From: Solenopsis invicta
Taxonomy: Eukaryota > Arthropoda > Insecta > Hymenoptera > Formicidae
Assembly: GCF_016802725.1 (NCBI RefSeq)
Contig: NC_052677.1
Coordinates: 19,252,053-19,316,052 of the forward strand
DNA: 64,000 nt
Direction: 5' to 3'
In this document: piece by piece, positions 49,491 to 61,690 of the stretch
Numbering within the stretch: position 1 is the stretch's first letter
Layout of the letters: each line of letters starts with the position of its first letter
Notes under the pieces: generated by a model
The model's database searches: none
What the model was told of the DNA's origin: nothing
The model's input: the letters and a program-made list of their open reading frames with translations, nothing else
Made by a program: the position numbers and the translations under genes

Positions 49491-52400
49491 TTAACTTTCT
49501 TTTGCTTCTTTCTTCTTGCTGTTTTCTCTCTCTTCTTTCTCATTTGTGGTCGTCTCCATTCTCACTTTTTCTATCCTTTTCATCGTTTGTAGCCCCTTTC
49601 CTTCTTCTCCTATGATTTCTTCTAACGTCATTTCACTCTTTGTTGCTTCACATTCTTTGATCATATGGTACAGACTCTCTTCTTCTCTTTTGCAAATTCT
49701 ACATCTTCTTTCTGCTTCCTCTCTCCAATACTGGCTGCCTCTCGTCTCATTTCCGCATCTGTATCTCGCTATCAGACACCTGTCTTTCTTCTTCATCCTT
49801 CCCTCCAGGTATTTCGATCTTTCTTCTGGTATAATCGCTTTGTAGTCAGTGTTATATCTAGATTCATTTATCTTTTGTTGTCTTCTTCTGCTCTCTCTAG
49901 TTTTTAATTCTTTCAGGATATTCTCTGTTATTTCCTCGTTTCCTGTCTCTCTTTCTCTTCTTAATTGTTCTTTGTTTATTCCTGCCTCCTCTAACATCTT
50001 TTTCCTCTTTCTTTCCCATTTCCCTTCTTCTGCTTCTGGCCGTCTCTTTTCCAGATCTCTTATGCATTCCTTCACTATTTTCTTCCCCGATTGTCTCGCT
50101 TTTTCTTCATATCTGAGTGCTCTTTTGATCGCCTGTATTCTGATTTCTTCCATTTTTGTCTCCTCCAGCAGTATATAGTTCGGTGTTCCTCTGTCCAGAT
50201 TTAATATCCATTTTGCATATTTCCTTTTTATTCCGTCTAATGTTTTTTTGTCTCTCCAGCCCCATACTTCTGCCCCGTATAGGGCCACGCTTCCTACTAG
50301 TGCTTCAAACATTTTTATTCTTCTTCTGAAGTCTTCTTTGAATATTCTTTCTCCTATGCTCCATGTCCTTTTCATTGCTATTGTTGCTCTTCGCAGTCTT
50401 TCCCTTGTATGTTTCTCCGCGCCTCCGTTTTTTTGTAGCGTGTAGCCAAGATATCTTATCTCCTTGACTTTCTCTATGTTTTCTTCTTTCCATTTCCATT
50501 CTCTCTTCTTTCTTCTTCCTCTTCCGTTTTCGAAAACCAATACTTTCGATTTGTCTGCGCTTAGGCTCAGCTCCTTCTTCTCTAAGTATTTTCTGAATCT
50601 CTTCATCATCTCTTTCAGTTCCGCTGCTCTCTCTGCCAGTAAAACGATGTCGTCTGCGTATGTTATTGTCCGGATTTTTTCTTTGCCTACTACGACTCCT
50701 CCAACCTGCCCTTTTCCATTTCTTCTTCTAGATCTTTTATGTATATGTTAAATAAGACTGGGCTTAGTGGACATCCTTGTCTGAGTACTATTTCTGTCCA
50801 AAATTCTTGCGATTTTTCCTCTCCTATTTTTATTACGTTACTTGTCTCTTTATATATTTCTGTGATCCTCTGTCTCAAGTTTGTTTCTATTTCCATCTTC
50901 TCCATCATCTCTATCAGCAGTTTTCTGTTCACCTTGTCGAAGGCTGCTTTTAAATCCGCAAAAAATGTGAATATTTTTCCTCCTTTCTTGCTTAGTTCTC
51001 TGTTCACTATGTAGTTCACAGTATAGACTGCGTCCATGGTTCCTCTTCCCTTCCTGAAGCCAAACTGTGTCTCTCTTAGCTTGTTTTCTATTTCCTTTTC
51101 TAGTTTCTTGTTCAGAATACTTGCATATATTTTGTACGCTGAATCCATTAGCGTTATCCCTCTGTAATTTTTTATTTCGTTTCTGTCTCCTCTTTTGTGT
51201 ATTGGGCTAATTACGCCTTTGTTCCAATCTTCTGGTAGTCCTTTTTCTTTCCATATTTTATTTATCAATTTCCAGAATTCTTCTCCTATTTCATGTGACA
51301 TATGTATCCACGCCTCGTTTTCTATTCCATCTTCTCCTGGCGCTTTTGCTTTTTTTAACTTTCTCAATATTTCTTTTAGTTCTTCTTTCGTTATGTCTTC
51401 TGGTTCTTCCCTCGTTATGTCTGTTTCCTTTTCTTGTTCACCTTTTTCTAGTTCTATTTTACTCTGTGTTCCCCCGAGTAATCCAATGAAGTACTCTCTT
51501 CATTCGTCCATCCTTATATCGTCGCTTATCCTCTCCTTTCTCTGCTTTCCGTATTTATTAATGTATTTCCACGCCTCTTTTTCACTTTTTATCTTTCGTA
51601 TTTCCTCTTCTTCTGCTTGTTCGTGTCTCTTCTTCTGCTCTTTGCACCATTCTTTGTATTTCTTCCTCCTTGCTATATAATCTTCTCTGTCGATTCTTCC
51701 CTTCTTTAGGTTTCTCAGCATTTTTCTTAATTCTCTTTTCTTTTCTTTCCATTCTCCATTGTACCACTTTCTTTCTCCTATTTTCCAGAGCTTAATCTTC
51801 TTTCTCTGTTTCGTTATGGATTGCTTTACCTTATCTCTTATTTCCCTCCATATGTCTTCCGTCTCGTTTCGTGTGCTGGCCCAGTCTTTGCAATTTTCTC
51901 TGTAGTTTTCTATTCCTTCTTCTGACCAGACACTTTTCTCTATTTCTTTTGTCTTGTTTCCGCCTTTTTTCTTTTCTGTTTGTGCTCCTATTACCTCCGC
52001 TTCTAATGGAATGTGATCTGACTCTGTTCTGTCTCCTTCTTTCATCGATTTTACTTCTCCTGCCGCTCTATCATTTCCTATTATATAGTCTATGACCGAC
52101 ATACCTGACCCTCCTATGTATGTCCATCCTCCCTCCTCGTCGAAGCTTCCATTCAAGATTGTCCAGCCTCTTTCTTCTATTTTGTTTAATAATATCCTTC
52201 CTTCTCTATTACTTACTTTGTCTATGGACCGTCTGATTTCACTTCTCTCTTCTCCTTTTTCTTCTATTGGGCCTCCTTTATTGCCTGTTCTTGCGTTGAA
52301 ATCTCCTCCTATCAGTAAGTAGTTTTCTTCTTCTTCTGGTATCTGCTCCGTTAGGGTTTCTACCGTTTCTTCTATCTTTTGGCTATAAAGCGTAACGATC

Positions 52401-52750
52401 CTTCAACTGTTTCCGTTGTATTTCAGTTTAGCCTCTGCCATTTCTCCGTTTATCTCTTTGATTTCCACTTGTTCTAGACTTTTTCTTACTGCCTTCACGA
52501 TCCCGCCTTTTGCCCTTCCTTTCGTATGTTCCTTTTTTGCCGGTATGCATTTCCAGATGTATTCCTTTGAGACCTTGTTCTCTATCTTCTTCCATCCTTC
52601 CTCATCTATCCACGTTTCTGTAAGACCTAGTATATCAAATTCTTCTAAATATTCCCACGCCTCTTCACATTTGTTAGCTAGTCCCGCCACATTCCAAAAG
52701 CAGATTTTTAACCCCCCTCCCTTCTCTTTTCTATCCCCGCCGCTTGTATC
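49491..52750 (-). pseudogene. LINE ORF2: endonuclease, reverse transcriptase, zinc finger (interrupted)
   Basis: The product would nick target DNA and copy element RNA into it. In order on the minus strand: ICFWNVAGL, GLTETW, IGGDFNARTG, SVIDYIIGND and ESDHIPLEAE form an APE endonuclease (about 52710-52010). A charged linker follows. RT blocks are YRGITLMDSAYKI, QFGFRKGRGTMDAV, FFADLKAAFDKVN, RQGCPLSPVLFNIY, YADD at 50660-50649, LSADKSKV and IRYLGYTL. The C terminus has CRIC-x8-HMIKEC, a CCHC finger near 49660-49710. Breaks: TGA at 52405-52403, TGA at 51502-51500, and a frameshift near 50720-50700 just before YADD. The start is unclear because the frame continues directly from ORF1. Not functional as a single protein unless stops are bypassed. 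Confidence 0.92.
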
Positions 52751-53484
52751 TCATTCTTCTCCTCCTCTTCTTTTCTCTTCCTTTAGTTTCTTCTCTCTTG
52801 TGTTCCATCGATACCATTTGTCTTCTATCATAATCTTTCCGTATCCTACCTTGACCTTGTTTCCTTTTTCTCTTTCTTCCTTCGCTTTCTCCCTCAGTTT
52901 GTTCTGCATTTCCCTTTCCATCCTCGTTAGATCGTCGTCTATAAAGACTCCTGCTCTTAGTTCTTTCTTTTTGACCATTATCTCTCTCTTTTGCTCCCGG
53001 GTTCCTACTTCTGTCACTACCGTACATTTGTCTCCTCTGGACTGCACTTTGTATGCTTTGATTATGTCCACCTCTATTTTCAGGTTCTCTTTTATGAACT
53101 CCTTTGTCTCTTGTTCAATTTTATCTTCCTCCCATTTGTTTACTCCTCTCATTATTATGTTGTTTTTCCGTTTTTCTCTTTTTTCTCTTTTTCCCATTCT
53201 AGGTTCTCTATTCTCCTCTCCAGATTCTTCTTCTCTTCCTTCCATTCTTCTTTTTCTTTCCTTCTTTCCTCTTCTCTTGTCTGCTTTTCTTCTTCCCATT
53301 CTTTCCTTATCTGATCGAGTGGTTCCATCATCCTTTCCATCTTTTTGCTGATATTTTGCTCGATCTCTTTTCCTATCTTTTTCAGTGCAGTTATTATTGT
53401 CTCTTCTCCTCCTGCTACGTACTTCTCTATGCTGTTGCATTCCCCTTTCGCTTTACCTCCTGCCGGTTTTCCCGGTGGCGCCAT
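52751..53484 (-). pseudogene. LINE ORF1-like region (frameshifted)
   Basis: Starts MAPPGKPAGGKAKGE at 53484. It continues through a long Glu/Lys/Arg coiled-coil-like segment, then after a frameshift at about 53165-53190 into a basic domain (NNIIMRGVNKWEEDKIEQET, later VFIDDDLTRMEREMQ) that ends at TGA 52753-52751. The second part resembles the RNA-binding ORF1-type proteins of LINEs in overall layout, with no CCHC knuckle visible. It is in the same frame as ORF2, separated only by that TGA. Confidence 0.75.
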
Positions 53485-53766
53485 CAGTTTTCTCTCTGTG
53501 ACCTTTTCGTTCTTGCTTATCTCGCCTCGCTCTCTTCTCTTCTCACAGTTTCCTAACCTAAACTTTTGTTCAGATTTTGGATCCTTCTGTGTGTTTTAAT
53601 CCCTTCTGTCTTTTTGTTCCCTTCACTTTCTTGGCTTTTCTCCTTCACTATCTTCCTTCTCCTCCCGCTTTTTCCTTTTCCTCACTCTGCAATTGCACTA
53701 ATCTGCTATTTTATTTTCGCCCGTTGGACAGTCGTTTACCTTCTAACGCTATCCAACCGGAAGTCC

Positions 53767-53783
53767 CTAGCAAGGTAATTATT
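53767..53783. repeat. LINE target-site duplication, left copy in element orientation
   Basis: Exact match to 49023-49039, marking the 5' end of the minus-strand LINE at 53766. Confidence 0.92.
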
Positions 53784-55574
53784 ATTAATTAGGAAAAATT
53801 AAAACGAGAGTACATAATTAGTTAGCTTATTTAAAATATAAGACGGTTAAGTAATGATCATTTAGAAAATTAAAACTTGAGTACATCGTTTAATATCGGT
53901 AGGAAAATTGAAGAAGTTAACATTATTTTTGAGGTTTGAAAAACATTGAGAATTACAGGGTAGTACATGATTAGACATCAAGAATAGTAATAATTAATTA
54001 TGACTACTTGAAAGAATTAACGTTAGTGCAAATTATTTAATATTATAAGTATAGCGTTTAACCGAGAAAGCTAAGCGGTGCATATTCAGAATACTGTATG
54101 TAACATTTACATTGAGGATCATTAAATAATTAATTTAAAAATTATACATATCGAATTAACATTAGTATTACAAAATAATTAATTTTGAAAACTTAAACTA
54201 TACTTTATTATGTATACAAGAGGAGATGGAACTAATTAATTCTTTCATAAATTCATAATTATGCGTTGGGAATCATATTTCAACTAATAAGTCAAATTAA
54301 AGTTAAGATTTAAGAATGAAAATAGAACATTTACATTTACATAGAGATTTAAGAAATATTTAGAGGAAAAGTCGGGAATTGTTTTAAATGAGAATTGTTG
54401 TATTAATCCGAAATAGAAATAATAATATTGGGAGCAAGGAGGTGGGACATGAACGGCTAAGATTGCTCATTAGCGATTGATTCCTGGCGAGTTAAATGGA
54501 AAATTGAAGTAAAACCAAAAAAGAGTAAAAAAACTTATGGTAGCAGAGAGATGACGTTTTCTGATTTTCGAAGATTGTTGATGAAGAACGATCTTGAAAC
54601 TAAACAGTCTGCGTCTCGCGCACAGATTTTAAGTTTAAAACGATTTTTAAAATAACGCACACAGCTTTGACTGTAGACTGAGAATAAAAATCTTGGATCT
54701 TGAATTAAAAAAAAATAAAAATGATAATGACGACGGAGTGTCAGGAAGTTGCACACTTTACAGAGCTTAGGAAAAGGCGTAGAGATGATCAAATGGGTGA
54801 GATAAAGATTTGATTGGATAAAGCTTTTTTTGAGATTTGTTCTTTCTCTTGGAGATTCTTTGGTATCAAAATTTTGGGCTTATTCGTTGGGTAGTTCACC
54901 AACGCTTACTACCTATCATCTTCTCGGATGATCTCTCGTTGGCTAATTTTCCATTTTTTCCTGATTTTTCTTAACTTTAAGAGGGGCGAGAAGTTGCATC
55001 ATCCAATCGCTTAAGGGATTCGTTATCTGACGGTTTCTCTTCTTGGAACGTTCGGTCCCGATTTTTATAACGTCGCGTCCGTTTATTTGGGACTAGCTTT
55101 CCATATGGATCATCTTTCCGTTCGTGACAAAACATAGGTTCGAATAAACAAAGCCGGGGTTGTAAGTTTTGATTTTATAGTTTTACAGTTTCCGTTGGGC
55201 GTCGCGACTCAATCTTATCTTTGATTGTTGCCAGACTTTAATAGCACTTAGATTTTCTTCTCTTGAGCCCAGGCTTTGTTTGTTTATATGGATTATTGTA
55301 TTAGGATAGGCCGTTGTTTATAGTTTTATCGTCGCATGATTTCTCCTTTTTTTGTTTATTTAACGGATTTATTGCTCCGGATGCCATTATATATTCCAAA
55401 GACAATATTTGATTTTTCTTATAGTAACCGGCTGATAGTGTTATAAAAGAGAAATCGTGGAGTTCCGAATAGAAGTATTATAAATTTTACAAACAAGTTT
55501 TTTTTTTTGCTTGTTTCGCGTTTCATATTTTGTATGATGGATGCGAAAAAGGAAATCGTAAAATCCTCCGGATG
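53784..55574. other. gene-free DNA between LINE and satellite
   Basis: AT-rich to about 54850, then somewhat more mixed sequence to 55420. No gene, LTR pair or known repeat is supported. A short inverted repeat (ACAAACAAG/CTTGTTT) around a T run lies at 55488-55516, just left of the satellite. Confidence 0.5.
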
Positions 55575-58500
55575 TAACAAACGCAATATTTTGGTTTTTA
55601 CTGCAGATCAACGCTTGTTCTATGTTTTTTAACGAAACACACGTGAGGTATCGCATAGGGAACGTTTCATTTAATTTGCGCGTTAAAGAACGTAATATTT
55701 TCTTTTTTACTGCTCATCAACGCTTGTTCAATACTTACTAACGTAATACACGTGGGGTATCGCATAGAGAACGTTTCATTTTAAACGCGCTTTAAAAAAA
55801 CGCAATATTTTGGTTTTTACTGCTGATCAACGCTTGTTCAATGCTTATTAATGTAATATACGTTAGATATCGCCAAGAGAACGTTTAATATAAAATGAGC
55901 GTTGAATAACGCAATATTTTGGTTTCTACCGCAGATCGACGTTTTTTCAATGTTTTTTAACATAGTACGAGTGAAATATCGCATAGAGAACGTTTTATAT
56001 TTATTCGCGTTAGAGAACGCAATATTTTGGTTTTTACTGCAGATTAACGCTTGATCAATGCTTTTTAACATAATACACGTAAAATATTGCATAGAGAACA
56101 GTGCATTTAAAATGCGCGTTAAAATTGTAACACGCAATAAAATTGTTTTTACTTCTGATCAACATATTTTCAATGTTGCTTTTTCATGTAATACCAATAA
56201 AATATCGCATTGAGAACGTTTCATTTTAAATACGCGTTAAAGAAGACAAAATTTTGGTTTTTACTGCTGATCAATGGTTGTTCAATTTTTATTAACGTAA
56301 TACACGTGAGGTATCGCATAGAGAACGTTTCCTTTGAAATGCGCGTTGTATAACGCAATATTTTGGTCTTTTTTTTTTACTGCAGATTAACGCTTGTTCA
56401 ATGCTTTTTAACATAATACAAGTAAAATACCACATAGAGAATTTTTTTTTTTAATTTAAAATGCGTTTTGAATAACGTAATAGTTTGGTTTTTTTTGGGT
56501 TAGTACTAGAAAATAACGTTTGCTTAATGCTGTTTAACATAATACAGGTAAAATATTCCATAGAAAACGTTTCATTAAAATGTTCGTTGAAGAACGCAAT
56601 ATATTGGTTTTTTTTCTTTTTCTTTTTTTTTGCTGATCAACGATTGTTAAATGCTTTTAACGTATTACCAGAGAAATATTGCATAGAAAACATTTACTTT
56701 AAAATGCGCGTTAAGGAACGAAATAATTTGGTTATTAACTGCGGATTAACGCTTGTTTATTGCCTTTTTTTCTTTTTAAACATAATACAAATAAAATATC
56801 GAATAGAAAACGTTTCATTTTAAATGCGCAATAAAAAACGTAATATTTTGGTTTTTACTGCAGAATAACGCTTGTTTAATGGTTTTTTTTTTTTTAAACA
56901 TAATACAAGAGAGATATCGCATAGAGAACGTTTTATGAAAAATGTGCGTTAAAGAACGCAATATTTTGGTTTTTACTGCAGATCAACGCTTGTTCAATGC
57001 TTTTTAACCTAATACAAGTGAAATATCGCATAGAGAACGTTTAATTCAAAATGCGCGATGAAAAACGCAAAATTTTAGTTTTTACTGCAGATTAACGCTT
57101 GTTCAATGCTTTTCCACATAATACAAGTGGAATATTGCATAAGGACCTCTTTGTTAAAAATGCGGCTTGAAAACGCAATATATTGGTTTTTACTGCTGTA
57201 CAACGCTTTTTCAATGCTTTTCTCATGTAATAGAAATAAAATATTGCATAGAGCACCTCTCATTTTAAATGCGTGTTTAAAAAGACAAAATTTTGGTTTT
57301 TAATGCTGATCAACGCTAGTTTAACGCTTATTGACGTAATAAACGTGAGATATCGCATAGAGAACGTTTCATTTAAAATGCGCGTTAGAGAACGCAATAT
57401 TTTGGTTTTTATTGCTGATAAACGCTTGTTTAATTCTTATTAACGTAATAGACGAGAGGTACCGTATAGAGAACGTTTACTTTGAAATGCGCGTTGAATA
57501 ACGCAATATTTAGGTTTTTACAGCCGATCTACCCTTGTTCAATGCTTATTAACGCATTACACGTGAGATATCACATAGAGAACGTTTCATTTGAAATGCG
57601 CGTTAAAGAACGCATATTTATGGTTTTTTACAGCAGATCAACGCTTTTTCAATGTTTTTCAAAATAATACAAGTAAAATATCGCATAGAAAACTTTTAAT
57701 TTAAAATGCGTTTTGAATAACGCAATATATTGGTTTTTAATGCAGTTCAACGTTTGTTAAATGCAATTTATAATAATACAAGTGAAATATTGCATAGAGA
57801 ACGTTTTATTTCAAATATGCGTTCAAAAACGCAATACTTTGGTTGTTCTTGCAGATTAACGCTTGTTTAATGCTTTTTTTTTTATGTAATACAAGTGAAG
57901 TATCGCATTGATAACGTTTCATCTGAAAAACGCGGTAAAAAACGAATTATTTTGGTTTTTATTGCAGTTCAAGGTTGGTTCAATGTATACTAACGTAATA
58001 CACGTGACGTAACGCATAGAGAACGTTTAATTTTAAATGCGCGTTAAATAACGCAATAATTTGGTTTTTACTGATGATCAACGCTTGTTAAATGTTTGTT
58101 AACGTAATAAACGTGAGTTATTGCATAGATAATATTTCATTTGAACTGCGCTTTGAAGAGCAACAATAGTTTTGTTTTTACGGCAGTTTAACACTTGTAC
58201 AATGCTTTTTTTTTTAACATAATGGTGAAATATTGCATACAGAACGTTTAATTTAAATGCGCATTAAAGAACGCAATATTTTGGTTTTTACTGCAGAGGA
58301 ACGTTAGTTCAATGATAATTAACGTAATACACGTGACATTTGGCATAGAGAACATTAAATTTGAAATGCGCGTTGGATAACGCAATGTTTTGGTTTTTAC
58401 TGCAGGTTAACGCTTGTTCAACGCATTTTAATGATACAAGTAAAATATTGCATAGAGAACGTTTCATTTTAAATGCGGGTTAAAGAACGCAATGTTCTCT

Positions 58501-60007
58501 TTCTTTTTACTGCAGATTAACGCTTGTTCAATGCTTTTTAACATAATACACGTGAAATATTGCATAAAGAACGGTTCATTTAAAATGTGCGTTAAAGCAC
58601 GCAATATAATTGTTCTTAGTTCCGATCAACACTTTTTCAATGTCTTCTTCATGTAATACAAATGAAATATCGCATTGAGAACGTTTCATTAAAAATACGC
58701 GTTAAAAAAAAAACAAAATTTTGGTTTTTACTGCTGATCAAAGGTTGTATAATTTTTATTACCGTAATACACGTGAGGTATCGCATAGAGAACGTCACCT
58801 TTAACATGCGTGTTATATAACGCAATATTTTGGTTTTTACTGCAAATTAACGTTTGTTCAATGCTTTTTAACATAATACAAGTAAAATACCGCATAGAGA
58901 ATATTTTTTTTTTGCTGATCAACAATTGTTCAATGTTTTTAACGTAATACAAGTGAAATATTGCATAGAAAACATTTACTTTGAAATGCGCGTTGAAAAA
59001 ACGCAATGTTTTGGATTTTACTGCAGAATAACACTTGTTTAATGCTCTTTTTTTTTTGACGTAATACAAATCAAATATCGTATAGAGAACGTTGAATTAA
59101 TTTGCCCGTTAAAGAAAACAAGATTTTGGTTTTTACTGTTGATTAACGATTGTTCAGTGCTTATTAACGTAATACATGTGAGATATCGCACAGAGAACGT
59201 TAACTTGCATTGCGTGTTAAATAACGAAATGTTTATGGTTTTTCTTTTACTGCTGATTAACGCTTTTTCAACGCTTTTTAACATAATACAAGTGAAATAT
59301 CGCATAGAGAACGTTTAATTTAAATGCGCGTTATGAAACGATATATTGTGGTTTTTACTGCAGATCAACATGTGTTTAATGTTTTTTAACATAATACAAG
59401 TGAAAGATTGCATAGAAAACGTTTTATTTTTAATGAATGATAAAAAATGCAATATTTTGGTTTTTACTGCAGGTCAACGCATATTGAATGCTTTTTAACA
59501 TAATACAAGTAAAATATCGCATAGAGAACTTTTAATTTAAAATGCGCGTTAAAAAACGCAATATTTTGGTTTTAACTGTAGACCAATGCTTGTTCTATGC
59601 TTTTTAACATAATACAAATGAAATATTGCATTGAAAATGTTATATTTCAAATGCTTGATAAAAAACGTAATGTTTTGGTTTCACTGCAGATTAGCACTTG
59701 TTCAACGCATTTTAACATGATACAAGTGAAATATGGCATAGAGAACATTTCATTTTAAATGCGCGTTAAAAACCGCAATATTTTCTTTTTTACTGCAGAT
59801 TAAAGCTTGTTTAATGCTTTTTAACATAATAAACGTGAAATATTGCATTGAGAATGGTTCATTTAAAATGCGCATTAAAGCCCGCAATATAATTGTTTTT
59901 ACTTATGATAAACACTTTTTTTTTTCAATGCTTTTTCATGTAATACAAATGAAATATCGCATAGAGAACGTTTAATAGTTTGGTTCTTTTTACTGTAGAT
60001 CAACGCA
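55575..60007. repeat. satellite array, unit about 109 bp, about 40 copies
   Basis: Successive units share ACGCAATATTTTGGTTTTTA, CTGCAGATyAACGCTTGTTC, AATGCTTTTTAACATAATAC and ATCGCATAGAGAACGTTT at intervals of about 109 bases. Units differ at many positions and fall into at least three variants: TTATTAACGTAATACACG type, TTTTAACATAATACAAG type, and TTTTTCATGTAATACAAAT type. T runs have expanded inside some units (for example near 56370, 56615, 56885, 60008). The array stops in mid-unit at the poly-T tract. Minus-strand frames repeating CIMLKSIEQALICSKNQN are translations of the satellite, not genes. Confidence 0.95.
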
Positions 60008-60122
60008 TTTTTTTTTTTTTTTTTTTTTTTTCCCCGCCCTAACCAAGGAAAAACAATGTGAAAGTGAAAAAAAAAAAGAAGAAGAGATATAATCGGGGTC
60101 CGGGGGGCGAAGCCCCGCTCTC
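60008..60122. other. poly-T tract and GC-rich junction
   Basis: A 24-base T run (60008-60031) is followed by CCCTAACC (the complement of a TTAGG-type unit), an A-rich stretch, and a GC-rich segment with a GGGGC-GAA-GCCCC hairpin at 60104-60116. This unique 115-base block separates the satellite from the 14-bp array and probably marks a recombination or insertion joint. Confidence 0.7.
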
Positions 60123-61690
60123 TTTTGGTTATGCTCTTTTGGTTATGCTCTTTTGGTTATGCTCTTTTGGTTATGCTCTTTTGGTTATGCTCTTTTGGTT
60201 ATGCTCTTTTGGTTATGCTCTTTTGGTTATGCTCTTTTGGTTATGCTCTTTTGGTTATGCTCTTTTGGTTATGCTCTTTTGGTTATGCTCTTTTGGTTAT
60301 GCTCTTTTGGTTATGCTCTTTTGGTTATGCTCTTTTGGTTATGCTCTTTTGGTTATGCTCTTTTGGTTATGCTCTTTTGGTTATGCTCTTTTGGTTATGC
60401 TCTTTTGGTTATGCTCTTTTGGTTATGCTCTTTTGGTTATGCTCTTTTGGTTATGCTCTTTTGGTTATGCTCTTTTGGTTATGCTCTTTTGGTTATGCTC
60501 TTTTGGTTATGCTCTTTTGGTTATGCTCTTTTGGTTATGCTCTTTTGGTTATGCTCTTTTGGTTATGCTCTTTTGGTTATGCTCTTTTGGTTATGCTCTT
60601 TTGGTTATGCTCTTTTGGTTATGCTCTTTTGGTTATGCTCTTTTGGTTATGCTCTTTTGGTTATGCTCTTTTGGTTATGCTCTTTTGGTTATGCTCTTTT
60701 GGTTATGCTCTTTTGGTTATGCTCTTTTGGTTATGCTCTTTTGGTTATGCTCTTTTGGTTATGCTCTTTTGGTTATGCTCTTTTGGTTATGCTCTTTTGG
60801 TTATGCTCTTTTGGTTATGCTCTTTTGGTTATGCTCTTTTGGTTATGCTCTTTTGGTTATGCTCTTTTGGTTATGCTCTTTTGGTTATGCTCTTTTGGTT
60901 ATGCTCTTTTGGTTATGCTCTTTTGGTTATGCTCTTTTGGTTATGCTCTTTTGGTTATGCTCTTTTGGTTATGCTCTTTTGGTTATGCTCTTTTGGTTAT
61001 GCTCTTTTGGTTATGCTCTTTTGGTTATGCTCTTTTGGTTATGCTCTTTTGGTTATGCTCTTTTGGTTATGCTCTTTTGGTTATGCTCTTTTGGTTATGC
61101 TCTTTTGGTTATGCTCTTTTGGTTATGCTCTTTTGGTTATGCTCTTTTGGTTATGCTCTTTTGGTTATGCTCTTTTGGTTATGCTCTTTTGGTTATGCTC
61201 TTTTGGTTATGCTCTTTTGGTTATGCTCTTTTGGTTATGCTCTTTTGGTTATGCTCTTTTGGTTATGCTCTTTTGGTTATGCTCTTTTGGTTATGCTCTT
61301 TTGGTTATGCTCTTTTGGTTATGCTCTTTTGGTTATGCTCTTTTGGTTATGCTCTTTTGGTTATGCTCTTTTGGTTATGCTCTTTTGGTTATGCTCTTTT
61401 GGTTATGCTCTTTTGGTTATGCTCTTTTGGTTATGCTCTTTTGGTTATGCTCTTTTGGTTATGCTCTTTTGGTTATGCTCTTTTGGTTATGCTCTTTTGG
61501 TTATGCTCTTTTGGTTATGCTCTTTTGGTTATGCTCTTTTGGTTATGCTCTTTTGGTTATGCTCTTTTGGTTATGCTCTTTTGGTTATGCTCTTTTGGTT
61601 ATGCTCTTTTGGTTATGCTCTTTTGGTTATGCTCTTTTGGTTATGCTCTTTTGGTTATGCTCTTTTGGTTATGCTCTTTTGGTTATGGTT
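60123..61690. repeat. 14-bp tandem array (TTTTGGTTATGCTC), 111 full copies
   Basis: Units repeat without a visible change from 60123 to 61676, then a partial unit leads into TTAGG-like sequence. The unit length is not a multiple of three and lacks stops in every plus frame, so three overlapping frames of more than 500 codons arise, all translating to the same 14-residue cycle; these are not genes. GGTTATG in the unit is similar to the GGTTAGG that follows, suggesting derivation from degenerate telomere-type repeats. Confidence 0.98.

Larger units (their letters stand above)
49040..53766 (-). mobile_element. non-LTR retrotransposon (APE-type LINE), apparently full length
   Basis: A 4.7-kb insertion read on the minus strand, flanked by an exact 17-base target-site duplication. 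From its 5' end (53766) it holds a leader of about 280 bases, an ORF1-like coiled-coil/basic region, an apurinic-type endonuclease, a reverse transcriptase with YADD, a C-terminal CCHC finger, a 3' UTR of about 450 bases and an A/T-rich simple tail (ATAAA/AATAA units) instead of pure poly-A. The sense strand is strikingly purine-rich, so the proteins are full of Lys, Glu and Arg. Three in-frame TGA codons and two frameshifts interrupt the frames. Order and CCHC finger fit the I/Jockey/R1 group broadly; the clade is inference. Confidence 0.93.

Noticed and set aside
49398..53792. Many plus-strand Ser/Phe/Leu-rich frames, one of 311 codons
   Set aside because: They are antisense shadows of the purine-rich LINE, which has clear endonuclease and reverse transcriptase motifs on the minus strand.
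55020..55440. Possible LTR remnant with a TGTCACGAACGG-like start on the minus strand
   Set aside because: No second LTR, primer-binding site, polypurine tract or gag/pol remnants were found.
55838..59305. Minus-strand frames with repeated CIMLKSIEQALICSKNQN-type peptides
   Set aside because: They are the 109-bp satellite read in one frame. They are broken every few units and have no start or splice logic.
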